Shown here one piece after another: positions 9,682 to 18,198 of a stretch of 64,000 bases of DNA. Below the pieces are notes generated by a model that saw only the letters and a program-made list of their open reading frames with translations, searched no databases and was not told the origin of the DNA. Made by a program: the position numbers and the translations under genes. This stretch comes from Lachnospiraceae bacterium RM5 (lineage in GTDB: Bacteria > Bacillota > Clostridia > Lachnospirales > Lachnospiraceae): the NCBI GenBank assembly GCA_900110975.1, contig FOFK01000006.1, positions 102,616 through 166,615 on the forward strand, read 5' to 3'. The number at the start of each line of letters is the position of its first letter. Position 1 is the first letter of the stretch.

Positions 9682-10097
9682 ATTACTAGTGATATGAAAA
9701 AAATCCTGAGATTCTAGTAGTCGCCGAGACGAGATTACTAGCGAGATGGAAAAAATCTTGAGAATCTAGTAGTCGCCGAGGATGAATTACTAGCGAATCG
9801 AAGAAAATCACGAGAATCTAGTAAAAGAAAAACGAGGACTACTAGCAAATCAGATAAATCCCTGAGAATCTAGTAGTCGCCGAGACGAGATTACTAGCGA
9901 GATGGAAAAAATCTTGAGATTCTAGTAGTGGTTGAGACGAGATTACTAGCGAGATGGAAAAAATCTTGAGAATCTAGTAGTCGCCGAGACGAGATTACTA
10001 GCGATATGAAAAAAATCCTGAGATTCTAGTAGTGGTCGAGAATGAACTACTAGTGATATGGAAAAAATGTCGAGATTCTAGTAAAAAAGAAAAATTA
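9682..10097. repeat. Eight-unit tandem array of a 52-bp palindrome-bearing repeat
   Basis: Eight units of exactly 52 bp begin at 9682, 9734, 9786, 9838, 9890, 9942, 9994 and 10046. Each unit runs ATTACTAGCGAGATGGAAAA, then a run ending in CTAGTAGTCGCCGAG (or GTGGTTGAG / AAAAGAAAAACGAG). Every unit holds ACTAG near its start and CTAGT near its middle, so ACTAG...CTAGT hairpins alternate with CTAGTAGT...A(T/C)TACTAG hairpins along the array. Spacing is constant and there are no unique spacers, so it is not CRISPR. Stop codons occur in all frames. Variation is clustered: units 3 and 8 share an A-rich tail in place of the GTCGCC segment. Confidence 0.93.
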
Positions 10098-10101
10098 CAA
10101 A

Positions 10102-10191
10102 AACCCCGCAGGTGCCATGAACTGCTCCCACAGAAGTTAGAACAAAAAGTCTAGCTTTTGGGGGATTCTTAAATTTAGCACCTACGGGGTT
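10102..10191 (-). terminator. Long imperfect palindrome; terminator of the downstream minus-strand gene or a structured repeat element
   Basis: AACCCCGCAGGTGC (10102-10115) pairs with GCACCTACGGGGTT (10178-10191). The one mismatch becomes a G-U pair only in the minus-strand RNA, and on that strand a T-run follows. Inside, AAGTTAGA pairs with TCTAGCTT and TCCC with GGGA, so the whole 90 nt can fold into one long arm. Position and orientation suit termination of the permease gene ending at 10427. The length and nested symmetry exceed an ordinary terminator, so it may be a MITE-like insertion used as one. Confidence 0.7.
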
Positions 10192-10200
10192 AAATATTTT

Positions 10201-10348
10201 ACAACTATAAGTTACAATGTTTCACAACTATAAGTTACAATATTTCACAACTATAAGTTACAATATTTCACAACTATAAGTCATAATATTTCACAACTAC
10301 AAGTTACAATATTTCATAACTATAGTTACATCATATCACAACTATCAG
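10201..10348. repeat. Tandem array of a 23-bp repeat (about 6.5 copies)
   Basis: Units of 23 bp of the form ACAACTATAAGTTACAATAT+TTC start at 10201, 10224, 10247, 10270 and 10293. A 22-bp diverged unit follows at 10316 and a partial one at 10338. The inner ACTATAAGT is quasi-palindromic. Decay increases toward the right end. Confidence 0.9.
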
Positions 10349-10410
10349 AATATATAAGTATATATCAGTATATATCAGTATATATAAGTATATATAAGCT
10401 GATATATTTG
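10349..10410. repeat. Short-period TATATAAG/TATATCAG repeat
   Basis: About five copies of a 10-12 bp unit (AGTATATATC / AGTATATATA) directly after the 23-bp array. Simple AT-rich repeat with no sign of a gene. Confidence 0.7.
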
Positions 10411-10426
10411 CCTGTATCCCAGCGTT

Positions 10427-11590
10427 TTATATTTCAATATTTTTTCTTTTTAATTTGTTTGTGATTGCTCTGTCAATCAGATAGACAATTACAGCAAATA
10501 TTGGAACTCCAAGAAACATTCCTAACGGTCCCATTAGCCAGCCGCCAACGGTTATTGCAAAGATTATCCATATTGGTCTTAAGCCGGTTTTTTCTCCAAG
10601 AATCTTTGGACCTAAATATAAGCCGTCGAATTGCTGGAGGACAAGTATGAGTACCAAGAATATTATTGCACTTTGGAAATCTATTGTAAGTAAGAGGATT
10701 ATTCCTGGTATTGCCCCAATAAATGGTCCAAAGTATGGAATCATATTTGTTATTCCAACAATTACACTGATTAACATAGCATATTTTAAGCCAATAATTT
10801 TCATAAATATAAAGCACATAAAACCTATGATAACTGAATCAATTGTTTTTCCTATCACAAAGTCAGAAAAGATTTTATTTGATTCTTTAAGTATCTGGCA
10901 GAATTTAGTAGCTCTTTCTTTTTTGAAAATTGCATAGATAAAGCGTTTTGCATTTCTTAAAAGGCGGTCTTTATCAATTAACATATAGCAAGAAACTATT
11001 AATGCAATTAAAATCTTAAATGTCCATGAAATAACAGAAATTGATGTGTTATAAAGGAGTGGAAGAATTGTTCCGATTGAGCCTTTCATAAAATCAATAA
11101 TATTTGAACTGTTTGTCTGGACTAATTTTGTGAGATACGCAATATCAATATTAGGATGCTTATCAGAAAATTTAATAAGGAATTTCATGAAGCTATCGTA
11201 ATAATCCTGTAAACTTTCGTAGATTGTTGTAATGCTTGTGTATAACTCAGGAATAATAATTGAGATACATATTACAAGTACTGTTATTACAATTATGTAA
11301 GCTACAAGGATTGAAAGCAGTTTCCTTATAGAATCTTTTTTTATTTTTAGTAATTTATGAAATAATTTTTCATTAAGAGTTTTTACTAATGGGTTAATTA
11401 AGTAGGCTATTAAAAAACCGATGAAAAATGGAGAAATCATTGTAAAGATTTCAACTATTGTTTTTTTTGTGCCTGCCCAGTCCCAAATGAGACGCAATAA
11501 AAATATGCATACCAGAAAGCAGGTAATAACATATAATGAAATTAAATTATATTTTTTATTGCGTAAAAACTTTGAATCTTTATTATCCAT
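10427..11590 (-). CDS. AI-2E family transporter-like membrane protein
   Basis: A 387-residue integral membrane protein with about eight membrane helices. It has the AI-2E/YdiK/PerM pattern: an early helix pair with PFFIGFLIAYLINPLV, a soluble helical stretch with ESLQDYYDSFMKFLIK, and a conserved C-terminal block GITNMIPYFGPFIGAIPG then GPKILGEKTGLRPIWII and LMGPLGMFLGVPIFAVI. Members include the Na+/H+ antiporter-like TerC-independent permeases and autoinducer-2 exporters; substrate cannot be deduced. The ATG has AAAGGAGGAT upstream. It reads in the same direction as carB, with a terminator between. Confidence 0.9.
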   Translation of the reverse strand: MDNKDSKFLRNKKYNLISLYVITCFLVCIFLLRLIWDWAGTKKTIVEIFTMISPFFIGFLIAYLINPLVKTLNEKLFHKLLKIKKDSIRKLLSILVAYIIVITVLVICISIIIPELYTSITTIYESLQDYYDSFMKFLIKFSDKHPNIDIAYLTKLVQTNSSNIIDFMKGSIGTILPLLYNTSISVISWTFKILIALIVSCYMLIDKDRLLRNAKRFIYAIFKKERATKFCQILKESNKIFSDFVIGKTIDSVIIGFMCFIFMKIIGLKYAMLISVIVGITNMIPYFGPFIGAIPGIILLLTIDFQSAIIFLVLILVLQQFDGLYLGPKILGEKTGLRPIWIIFAITVGGWLMGPLGMFLGVPIFAVIVYLIDRAITNKLKRKNIEI

Positions 11591-11625
11591 AGCATCCTCC
11601 TTTATTAATATCGATTAAAATAAGG

Positions 11626-11644
11626 GGCTGTGTAAGACACAGCC
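11626..11644 (-). terminator. Terminator hairpin downstream of carB
   Basis: GGCTGTGT (11626-11633), loop AAG, ACACAGCC (11637-11644): a perfect 8-bp stem. On the minus strand it is followed by CCTTATTTTAAT. It lies about 120 bp past the carB stop and about 35 bp before the next gene's start. Confidence 0.7.
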
Positions 11645-11766
11645 TCATATTTTTTTATTGCACGTATTTGAAAGTCTTGACGCAGCCCGCCATGTATATG
11701 TTTTCAGATACACACATTCAGGCAAGTATTCATCGCATAAGTCCAGTTATTTTGCAACCACTACGC

Positions 11767-14700
11767 CTAGTTTTCAGGAGTAATTTCCTGTAATGACTGT
11801 AATGCATCTTCTTTAGAATTCTTAACGTAGCTGATACCTTCGATTGTAGCTGTGGCAGCAGCCATTGTTGTAAAGTATGGAATTCTGTTTTTGATAGCAG
11901 CCTTTCTTAAGTAGCTGTCATCATAGTCGCTTTCATCACCTACAGGTGAATTGATAATTAAATCAATTTCTCCATTTGAGATATAGTCAAGGATGTTAGG
12001 TCTTCCTTCGTATAATTTCTTAACTTTAGTAGCTTCTACACCACTTTCTACGATTAATTCATAAGTTTTTCCTGTAGCAAGAATCTTAAATCCGTTGTCA
12101 GAGAAATTTTTTGCAAGTTTTGCAACATCCGGTTTATCATGACTGTTTACTGAAATAAGAACTGTACCTTCAAGAGGAAGAATAAGTCCTGCTGCTTCCT
12201 GTGCTTTATAGAATGCTTCACCGGTAGATGGTGCGATACCTAAAACTTCGCCGGTAGAACGCATTTCAGGTCCAAGTAATGGGTCTACTTCCTGGAACAT
12301 ATTGAATGGGAAGACAGCTTCTTTAACACCAAAATAATTTATCTTCTTATCTTTAAGTGTTGGAACAATTGATTCTCTGTTTGTAAGTGAAGATGTAATA
12401 ACATCTACAGCAAGTGGAACCATCTTGATTCCGCAAACCTTTGAAACTAAAGGTACTGTTCTTGAAGCACGAGGATTTGCTTCTAATACATATACTTTAT
12501 TATCTTCGATAGCATACTGCATATTCATAAGTCCGACTACATGCATTTCTTCAGCAATCTTCTTTGTGTATTCCTTAATTGTATTAAGGTTTTCTTCAGA
12601 AATATGTTTTGAAGGAATAATACATGCTGAGTCACCTGAATGGATACCTGCAAGTTCGATATGTTCCATTACTGCAGGAACATATGCAACTTTACCATCG
12701 CTTATTGCATCAGCTTCGCATTCAAGAGCTTTCTGTAAGAATCTGTCAATAAGGATTGGTCTGTCAGGTGTAACGCCTGTGGCAGCAGCCATATATGATT
12801 TCATTGCTTCGTCGTTGTATACAACTTCCATACCACGTCCGCCAAGTACATATGATGGACGAACCATAACAGGATAGCCAATCTTAGAGGCAATTTCGAT
12901 TGCTTCTTCAACAGTAGTTGCCATTCCTGCTTCAGGCATAGGAATATTTAATTTCTCCATCATGCTTCTAAACTGATCTCTGTCTTCGGCAAGGTCAATA
13001 ACCTGTGGAGAAGTACCAAGGATTTTAACTCCATTTTTCTCAAGCTGTGAAGCAAGGTTAAGAGGTGTCTGTCCGCCAAACTGTGCGATAACACCAACAG
13101 GATTTTCTTTCTTATAAATACTAAGAACATCTTCAAATGTAAGTGGTTCGAAGTAAAGTTTATCTGAAGTATCATAATCTGTTGAAACAGTTTCAGGGTT
13201 ACAGTTAACCATGATTGTTTCAAAACCAAGTTTCTTTAATGATTTTGCAGCATGTACACAACAGTAATCAAATTCGATACCCTGACCGATTCTGTTTGGA
13301 CCACCGCCTAAAATCATGATCTTTGGTTTGTCGTTTGTTACAACATTATTATCTTTTGCATTATATGTTGAATAGTAATATGAACTATCCTTTGTTCCAC
13401 TAACGTGAACGAAATCCCAGCTTTCTGTAACACCAAGTTCTTCTCTTCTGTTTCTGATTTCATCTTCAGAAATGTCAAGAATCTGGCTTAAATATTTATC
13501 TGAGAAACCGTCAGCCTTAGCATGGATAAGTAATTCATCGCTTGGAAGAGAACCTTTAAATTCAAGGATTTTTTCTTCTTCTTCAACAAGATCTCTCATT
13601 TCTTTTATGAAATACTCTTTAACTGCTGTTATTTCATTAATTTCAGCAATTGTAGCACCTTTTCTTAAAGCTTCATACATAATGAAATGTCTTTCACTTG
13701 AAGGTGTAATAAGCATCTGAAGTAATTCTTCCTTTGAAAGTTCATTGAAGTTCTTAGCAAAACCAAGACCATAACGACCTTTTTCAAGAGAACGTATTGC
13801 TTTCTGGAATGCTTCTTTATATGTTTTACCGATACTCATAACTTCACCAACGGCGCGCATTTGAGTACCTAATTTATCCTCAACGCCTTTGAATTTTTCA
13901 AAAGCCCATCTTGCAAATTTAACAACAACATAATCGCCGTCAGGCTTGTAATTTACAAGAGTGCCATATTTTCCGCAAGGAATTTCATCAAGAGTAAGTC
14001 CTGTTGCAAGCATAGCTGAAACAAGGGCAATTGGGAAACCGGTTGCTTTTGAAGCGAGTGCAGAAGAACGTGAAGTTCTAGGATTAATTTCGATAACAAT
14101 GATTCTTCCTGATTTTGGATCATGTGCAAACTGAACGTTTGTACCACCGATAACCTGGATAGCATCAACTATTTTATATGCCTGTCTTTGAAGTTCTTCC
14201 TGTAAAGATTCTTCTATAGTAAGCATTGGAGCTGTACAGAAAGAATCACCTGTATGAACACCAAGAGCATCGACATTTTCAATGAAGCAGACAGTTATCA
14301 TATTTCCGTTTTTATCTCTGACAACTTCTAATTCTAATTCTTCCCATCCAAGGATAGATTCTTCAACAAGTACCTGACCTACAAGGCTTGCTTTTAAACC
14401 TCTTGCGCAGACTGTCTTTAATTCGTCCTGGTTATAAACAAGACCACCACCGGCACCGCCCATGGTATATGCAGGTCTTAAAACTACAGGATAAGATAAT
14501 TCTTTTGCTATTTCTAATGCTTCTTCAACAGTATAAGCTACTTCAGAACGTGCAACATTGATACCAAGAGATTCCATTGTTTCTTTAAATTCGATTCTAT
14601 CCTCTCCTCTTTCGATGGCATCAACCTGTACACCGATAACTTTTACATTATATTTATCAAGAACCCCTGCTTTATTTAATTCTGAACAAAGGTTAAGACC

Positions 14701-14982
14701 TGACTGACCACCTAAGTTTGGTAAAAGTGCATCTGGTCTTTCTTTTGCAATAATAGCTTCAAGACGTTTAACATTGAGAGGTTCAATGTATGTAACATCA
14801 GCCATTTCAGGGTCTGTCATAATAGTTGCAGGGTTTGAGTTTACTAAAACAATCTCATAACCAAGATTTCTTAAGGCTTTACAAGCCTGAGTTCCGGAAT
14901 AATCAAATTCGCATGCCTGTCCGATGATGATAGGACCGGAGCCAATGATTAAAATCTTGTGAATATCCTTACGTTGTGACAT
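11767..14982 (-). CDS. carB: Carbamoyl-phosphate synthase large subunit
   Basis: Makes carbamoyl phosphate from bicarbonate, ammonia (delivered by CarA) and 2 ATP, for pyrimidine and arginine synthesis. At 1,071 residues it is full length. It has two homologous ATP-grasp halves (IGSGPIIIGQACEFDYSGTQ near the N-terminus; its repeat GGGPNRIGQGIEFDY near residue 560), an oligomerisation region between them, and a C-terminal MGS-like allosteric domain with FKILATGKTYELI. The ATG of MSQRKDIHKIL is chosen since GGAGG lies 8 bases upstream; the TTG at 14997 overlaps that site. No carA lies next to it, so the partner must be elsewhere. Confidence 0.98.
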   Translation of the reverse strand: MSQRKDIHKILIIGSGPIIIGQACEFDYSGTQACKALRNLGYEIVLVNSNPATIMTDPEMADVTYIEPLNVKRLEAIIAKERPDALLPNLGGQSGLNLCSELNKAGVLDKYNVKVIGVQVDAIERGEDRIEFKETMESLGINVARSEVAYTVEEALEIAKELSYPVVLRPAYTMGGAGGGLVYNQDELKTVCARGLKASLVGQVLVEESILGWEELELEVVRDKNGNMITVCFIENVDALGVHTGDSFCTAPMLTIEESLQEELQRQAYKIVDAIQVIGGTNVQFAHDPKSGRIIVIEINPRTSRSSALASKATGFPIALVSAMLATGLTLDEIPCGKYGTLVNYKPDGDYVVVKFARWAFEKFKGVEDKLGTQMRAVGEVMSIGKTYKEAFQKAIRSLEKGRYGLGFAKNFNELSKEELLQMLITPSSERHFIMYEALRKGATIAEINEITAVKEYFIKEMRDLVEEEEKILEFKGSLPSDELLIHAKADGFSDKYLSQILDISEDEIRNRREELGVTESWDFVHVSGTKDSSYYYSTYNAKDNNVVTNDKPKIMILGGGPNRIGQGIEFDYCCVHAAKSLKKLGFETIMVNCNPETVSTDYDTSDKLYFEPLTFEDVLSIYKKENPVGVIAQFGGQTPLNLASQLEKNGVKILGTSPQVIDLAEDRDQFRSMMEKLNIPMPEAGMATTVEEAIEIASKIGYPVMVRPSYVLGGRGMEVVYNDEAMKSYMAAATGVTPDRPILIDRFLQKALECEADAISDGKVAYVPAVMEHIELAGIHSGDSACIIPSKHISEENLNTIKEYTKKIAEEMHVVGLMNMQYAIEDNKVYVLEANPRASRTVPLVSKVCGIKMVPLAVDVITSSLTNRESIVPTLKDKKINYFGVKEAVFPFNMFQEVDPLLGPEMRSTGEVLGIAPSTGEAFYKAQEAAGLILPLEGTVLISVNSHDKPDVAKLAKNFSDNGFKILATGKTYELIVESGVEATKVKKLYEGRPNILDYISNGEIDLIINSPVGDESDYDDSYLRKAAIKNRIPYFTTMAAATATIEGISYVKNSKEDALQSLQEITPEN

Positions 14983-15027
14983 GTATAATTCCTCCAAAAT
15001 ACTAATAAATATTAAAATCCATTAAAC

Positions 15028-15033
15028 ATTATA
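15028..15033 (-). promoter_or_regulatory. Extended -10 element of carB
   Basis: On the minus strand the sequence reads TGTTATAAT: a TG extension one base before a perfect TATAAT, 45 bases upstream of the carB start. No good -35 lies at 17 bp, as is common with extended -10 promoters. Confidence 0.55.
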
Positions 15034-15093
15034 ACACGGTAACCTGTAAAAAACTATTGGAAAAATTAATTATGAAAAAATTTATAAAAAGAC

Positions 15094-15122
15094 TTTACAA
15101 AAAGAAGTGTATGATTTATAAT
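15094..15122 (+). promoter_or_regulatory. Sigma-A promoter of the Tad pilus operon
   Basis: TTTACA (15094-15099), 17-bp spacer, TATAAT (15117-15122). It points away from the carB promoter and lies about 55 bp upstream of the first tad gene. Confidence 0.75.
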
Positions 15123-15178
15123 AAGTGACATCATTTGTTAACAATGAAATATAAGGTCAGGGGTGATGGATAAAATGT

Positions 15179-16177
15179 ATGAATAAATATAAGGAGGTCT
15201 TATTCTATGACAGGGATGTATATTTTACGGATTCTATAAGAAATTATTATAAGAATGCGGGGATGATAATAGAATGTCTGTTTTTCAGTGATATTAAGGG
15301 ATTATGGGATTATGTAAAAAAGAAAAGAGAGTATATAGGGTTAATTGTCATTTCAGAAAAGTATTTCAGCGAAAATAAAGATAATAAGATAAATACGAAT
15401 AACAGGATTAATAAAGATAATTATAATGGTTATGGTAACGAAAGTATAAATCGGTTACATGATTTTAATGATATTAATTATCTTGTTTTATGCGAAGATA
15501 AGGATGTTGAGCTCGTATCCGGATTCAGGACAATTTATAAATATCAGGCTGCATCTTTGATATTCAGGGATATTTATGATGAATGTGCCAGATGTTTTGA
15601 TGATAAAAAGTCTTCATCAATTTATCAGAAAGCGGTGAAAGGTAAGGTTATTTCTTTATATTCACTTCTTGGAGAAAAGGAAAAAATTAAAGCATTAAAA
15701 GAAGTGATTAATATTATAAATGCAAATGGTTCAGATAAAAAAATATTATTTGTTGATATGAGTTTTTTTTCGGCACTTGATGTAAATTCCAATCATACAT
15801 TATCTGATATTCTTTACTATATAAGGTTAGGAAATAAATGTTTAGATATCAAGTTAAATACAATTATAAAAAAAGATATATCCGGATTTGATTTAATAGG
15901 AACCTGTAATAATCCTAATGATTTAAAGAGCATTAAGAAAGAGGAGATTAAATATATTGCAGAGGAAATTTTAAAGATGGATATTTATGATTTTATTATT
16001 TTTAATCTTGATGCCTCGTTATTTGAATTTCTTGATATTTTTAAGGATTATGAAGGTATCTATCTGGTATGTGATAATAAAAATGGAATGGATAAACCCT
16101 TGGTAAAATTTATGAATTACCTTGAAAATACGGATAAGAGCGGTGTACTTGATTACATTAAAAAGGTATATGTATAG
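15179..16177 (+). CDS. CpaE/TadZ-like protein with degenerate P-loop (first gene of Tad operon)
   Basis: 332 residues. The N-terminal about 130 residues resemble a receiver-like domain (KEVLFYDRDVYFTDSIRNYY), interrupted by an Asn-rich insert (about residues 65-90). The C-terminal part has the core of a MinD/CpaE ATPase: KVISLYSLLGEKEKIKAL at the P-loop position, then KKILFVDMSFF and YDFIIFNLDA. The P-loop has lost the GGxGKT residues, so ATP binding is doubtful. Its place directly before cpaF is that of TadZ/CpaE, which localises the pilus machine. A six-codon mini-reading frame (ATG at 15165) with the better ribosome binding site GGGGTG ends overlapping this start, suggesting translational coupling. 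Confidence 0.65.
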   Translation: MNKYKEVLFYDRDVYFTDSIRNYYKNAGMIIECLFFSDIKGLWDYVKKKREYIGLIVISEKYFSENKDNKINTNNRINKDNYNGYGNESINRLHDFNDINYLVLCEDKDVELVSGFRTIYKYQAASLIFRDIYDECARCFDDKKSSSIYQKAVKGKVISLYSLLGEKEKIKALKEVINIINANGSDKKILFVDMSFFSALDVNSNHTLSDILYYIRLGNKCLDIKLNTIIKKDISGFDLIGTCNNPNDLKSIKKEEIKYIAEEILKMDIYDFIIFNLDASLFEFLDIFKDYEGIYLVCDNKNGMDKPLVKFMNYLENTDKSGVLDYIKKVYV

Positions 16178-16202
16178 TGATTAATTAAAGTTGGGTGAAT
16201 AA

Positions 16203-17447
16203 ATGGATATAAATGCTATAAGGGATATTGTTTTAAATAAGATAGACATGTCTTTGGAAACGGATGATGAAACCATAAAAGAAGTTATTGATAATGTGCT
16301 GTTGGAAGAATCAGATGACATGTATTTATTTTTGGATGACAAGATAAAGATAAGAAAAAGTGTTTTTGATTCCATAAAAGGAATGGATGTACTATCAAGA
16401 ATTTTAAAAGATGAAGAAATAACCGAAGTTATGATAAATGGTGTTAAAGATATTTTTATTGAAAAGAATGGAAGTATAGAAAAGTATGAAGGTGAATTTT
16501 CTACGAAAGAAAGACTTTTAGATATTATCCAGAAAATCGTAACAAGGGTTAACAGAAGGGTTAATGAATCTTCGCCTATTGTTGATACAAGACTTATTGA
16601 TGGTTCAAGGGTCAATATTGTTTTAGAGCCTGTTGCCATAAATGGACCGGTTGTTACCATACGAAGATTTCCGGATAAAAGCATAACCATGGATGAACTG
16701 GTATCTTTTAAAACTATTGATGAAGAATGTAAGGAATTTATAAGAGCTTTAATAAAAGCTAAGTATAATATTATTTTTTGTGGTTCAACAGGATGTGGGA
16801 AAACAACTTTTTTAAATGCTGTATCTGCTTTTATTGGTGAGGATGAAAGAGTAATTACCATTGAAGATCTATGTGAATTAAAAATCCAGAATGTAAAAAA
16901 TCTTGTGAGTCTTGAAGCCAGGGAGAAAAATATAGAAGGCGAAAATGAAATAAGTATAAGAACCCTTATTAAAACTTCTTTAAGAATGAGGCCGGACAGG
17001 ATAATTGTAGGAGAAGTAAGGGATGGAGCTGCTCTTGATATGCTTCAGGCTATGAATACGGGGCATGATGGAAGTTTGAGTACTGCACATGCTAACAGTC
17101 CTAAAGATATGATAAACAGACTGGAAGTAATGGTATCCATGGGAAGTGATTTGTCCATAAATGCGATAAGGGGGCAGATTATTTCGGGTGTTGATATTAT
17201 TATACATCTTGGAAGAATGAGGGATAAGACAAGAAAACTTTTAGAAATTGTTGAAGTTGATGGAGGGAATGGGAAAGTTAAACTTAGGAGCATATGTAAA
17301 TTTGTTGAAGACATAAAAGAAGATAAAGGTAAGGGAAGCAGTGTAAGTGGGAGGTTTGTATGGAATGAAGAAGGTTTAAAAAATACGGAAAAATTATTAA
17401 GGGCGGGGTTGTTTGATGAAGAAAAAAAATACGGAGCACATAATTAA
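16203..17447 (+). CDS. cpaF: CpaF/TadA-family secretion ATPase
   Basis: Hexameric ATPase that powers assembly of Flp/Tad pili at the inner face of the membrane; 414 residues. Visible motifs: the CpaF N-terminal EITEVMINGVKDIFIEKNG, PIVDTRLIDGSRVNIVLEP, Walker A FCGSTGCGKTTFLNA, Walker B RIIVGEVRDGAALDML, and the TGHDGSLSTAHANS histidine box. Length is usual for the family. It overlaps tadB by 32 bp. Confidence 0.95.
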   Translation: MDINAIRDIVLNKIDMSLETDDETIKEVIDNVLLEESDDMYLFLDDKIKIRKSVFDSIKGMDVLSRILKDEEITEVMINGVKDIFIEKNGSIEKYEGEFSTKERLLDIIQKIVTRVNRRVNESSPIVDTRLIDGSRVNIVLEPVAINGPVVTIRRFPDKSITMDELVSFKTIDEECKEFIRALIKAKYNIIFCGSTGCGKTTFLNAVSAFIGEDERVITIEDLCELKIQNVKNLVSLEAREKNIEGENEISIRTLIKTSLRMRPDRIIVGEVRDGAALDMLQAMNTGHDGSLSTAHANSPKDMINRLEVMVSMGSDLSINAIRGQIISGVDIIIHLGRMRDKTRKLLEIVEVDGGNGKVKLRSICKFVEDIKEDKGKGSSVSGRFVWNEEGLKNTEKLLRAGLFDEEKKYGAHN

Positions 17448-18180
17448 TTATGATATTTATATTTTCAGCAGGATGGAAAAAATCTTTTTAGCTCTTGTAA
17501 TAGCAGGATTTGCAGTAGTTTTTTCATTTGTATTTTATAATAATGTTATTTCTTTTTTTATCTTTCTGATACCGGGACCTGTTTATATAAAGTATTTTAG
17601 AAAAATATTTATTTTAAGAAGAAAAGAAAAATTATTAGAGCAGTTCAGGGAATTTTTAGTTTCTTTATCTGCACAGTTGTCTTCAGGATATTCCATGGAA
17701 TATGGTCTCTTAGAGGTTTTGCCTGAGATGAGGCAGATGTATGGAATGGATGGATATATCTGTAAGGAAATAATGATTATGTTAAACAGACTTTCTTTAA
17801 ATATAAAGATAGAGGATACTTTAAAGGATTTTGGAAACAGAAGTGGAATATATGAGATAAAGTTATTCAGCGAAGTGATTTCTGTTTCAAAAAGAACCGG
17901 TGGAGATATGATAAACATAATAAAAAAGACATCTGAAACAATAAGCAGGAAGTTTGAGGTTAACAGGGAAATTAAAGAAATAATAAATGCAAAAAAATAT
18001 GAATATATGGTAATGTGCTGTATGCCGGAGGTTATTGTTTTATATATGAGATTTACGGCAGGGGATTTGATGGGTGCTTTATATAATTCATTAATGGGAA
18101 GGGTGGTCGTAACCATCTGTCTTATTATATATTTTTTTGCAGTAATTATAGGGTTAAAGATGACAGAGATAAAATATTAA
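17416..18180 (+). CDS. tadB: TadB-like pilus assembly membrane protein
   Basis: Platform protein of the Tad machine, T2SSF domain, about 254 residues. It has an N-terminal membrane helix pair (about 20-65), a cytosolic helical T2SSF domain (LRRKEKLLEQFREFLVSLSA, later SVSKRTGGDMINIIKKTSE), and two C-terminal membrane segments. The ATG at 17416 is preferred to the adjacent TTG, with GGGCGGGG upstream. It is unusually AT-rich, like the rest of the operon. Confidence 0.85.
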   Translation: MKKKNTEHIINYDIYIFSRMEKIFLALVIAGFAVVFSFVFYNNVISFFIFLIPGPVYIKYFRKIFILRRKEKLLEQFREFLVSLSAQLSSGYSMEYGLLEVLPEMRQMYGMDGYICKEIMIMLNRLSLNIKIEDTLKDFGNRSGIYEIKLFSEVISVSKRTGGDMINIIKKTSETISRKFEVNREIKEIINAKKYEYMVMCCMPEVIVLYMRFTAGDLMGALYNSLMGRVVVTICLIIYFFAVIIGLKMTEIKY

Positions 18181-18198
18181 AAATATTAAACAGGGGTG

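Noticed and set aside
9682..10097. CRISPR array
   Set aside because: The eight units are contiguous and nearly identical over the full 52 bp with no unique spacers, and no cas genes are near.
10102..10191. 6S or other known small RNA
   Set aside because: Overall a long imperfect hairpin with a T-run, but it lacks the open central bubble of 6S RNA, and its place fits termination.
15165..15185. Six-codon mini-frame before the CpaE-like gene as a regulatory leader peptide
   Set aside because: It has a ribosome binding site but no codon bias or attenuator hairpin; I kept it only as possible coupling.
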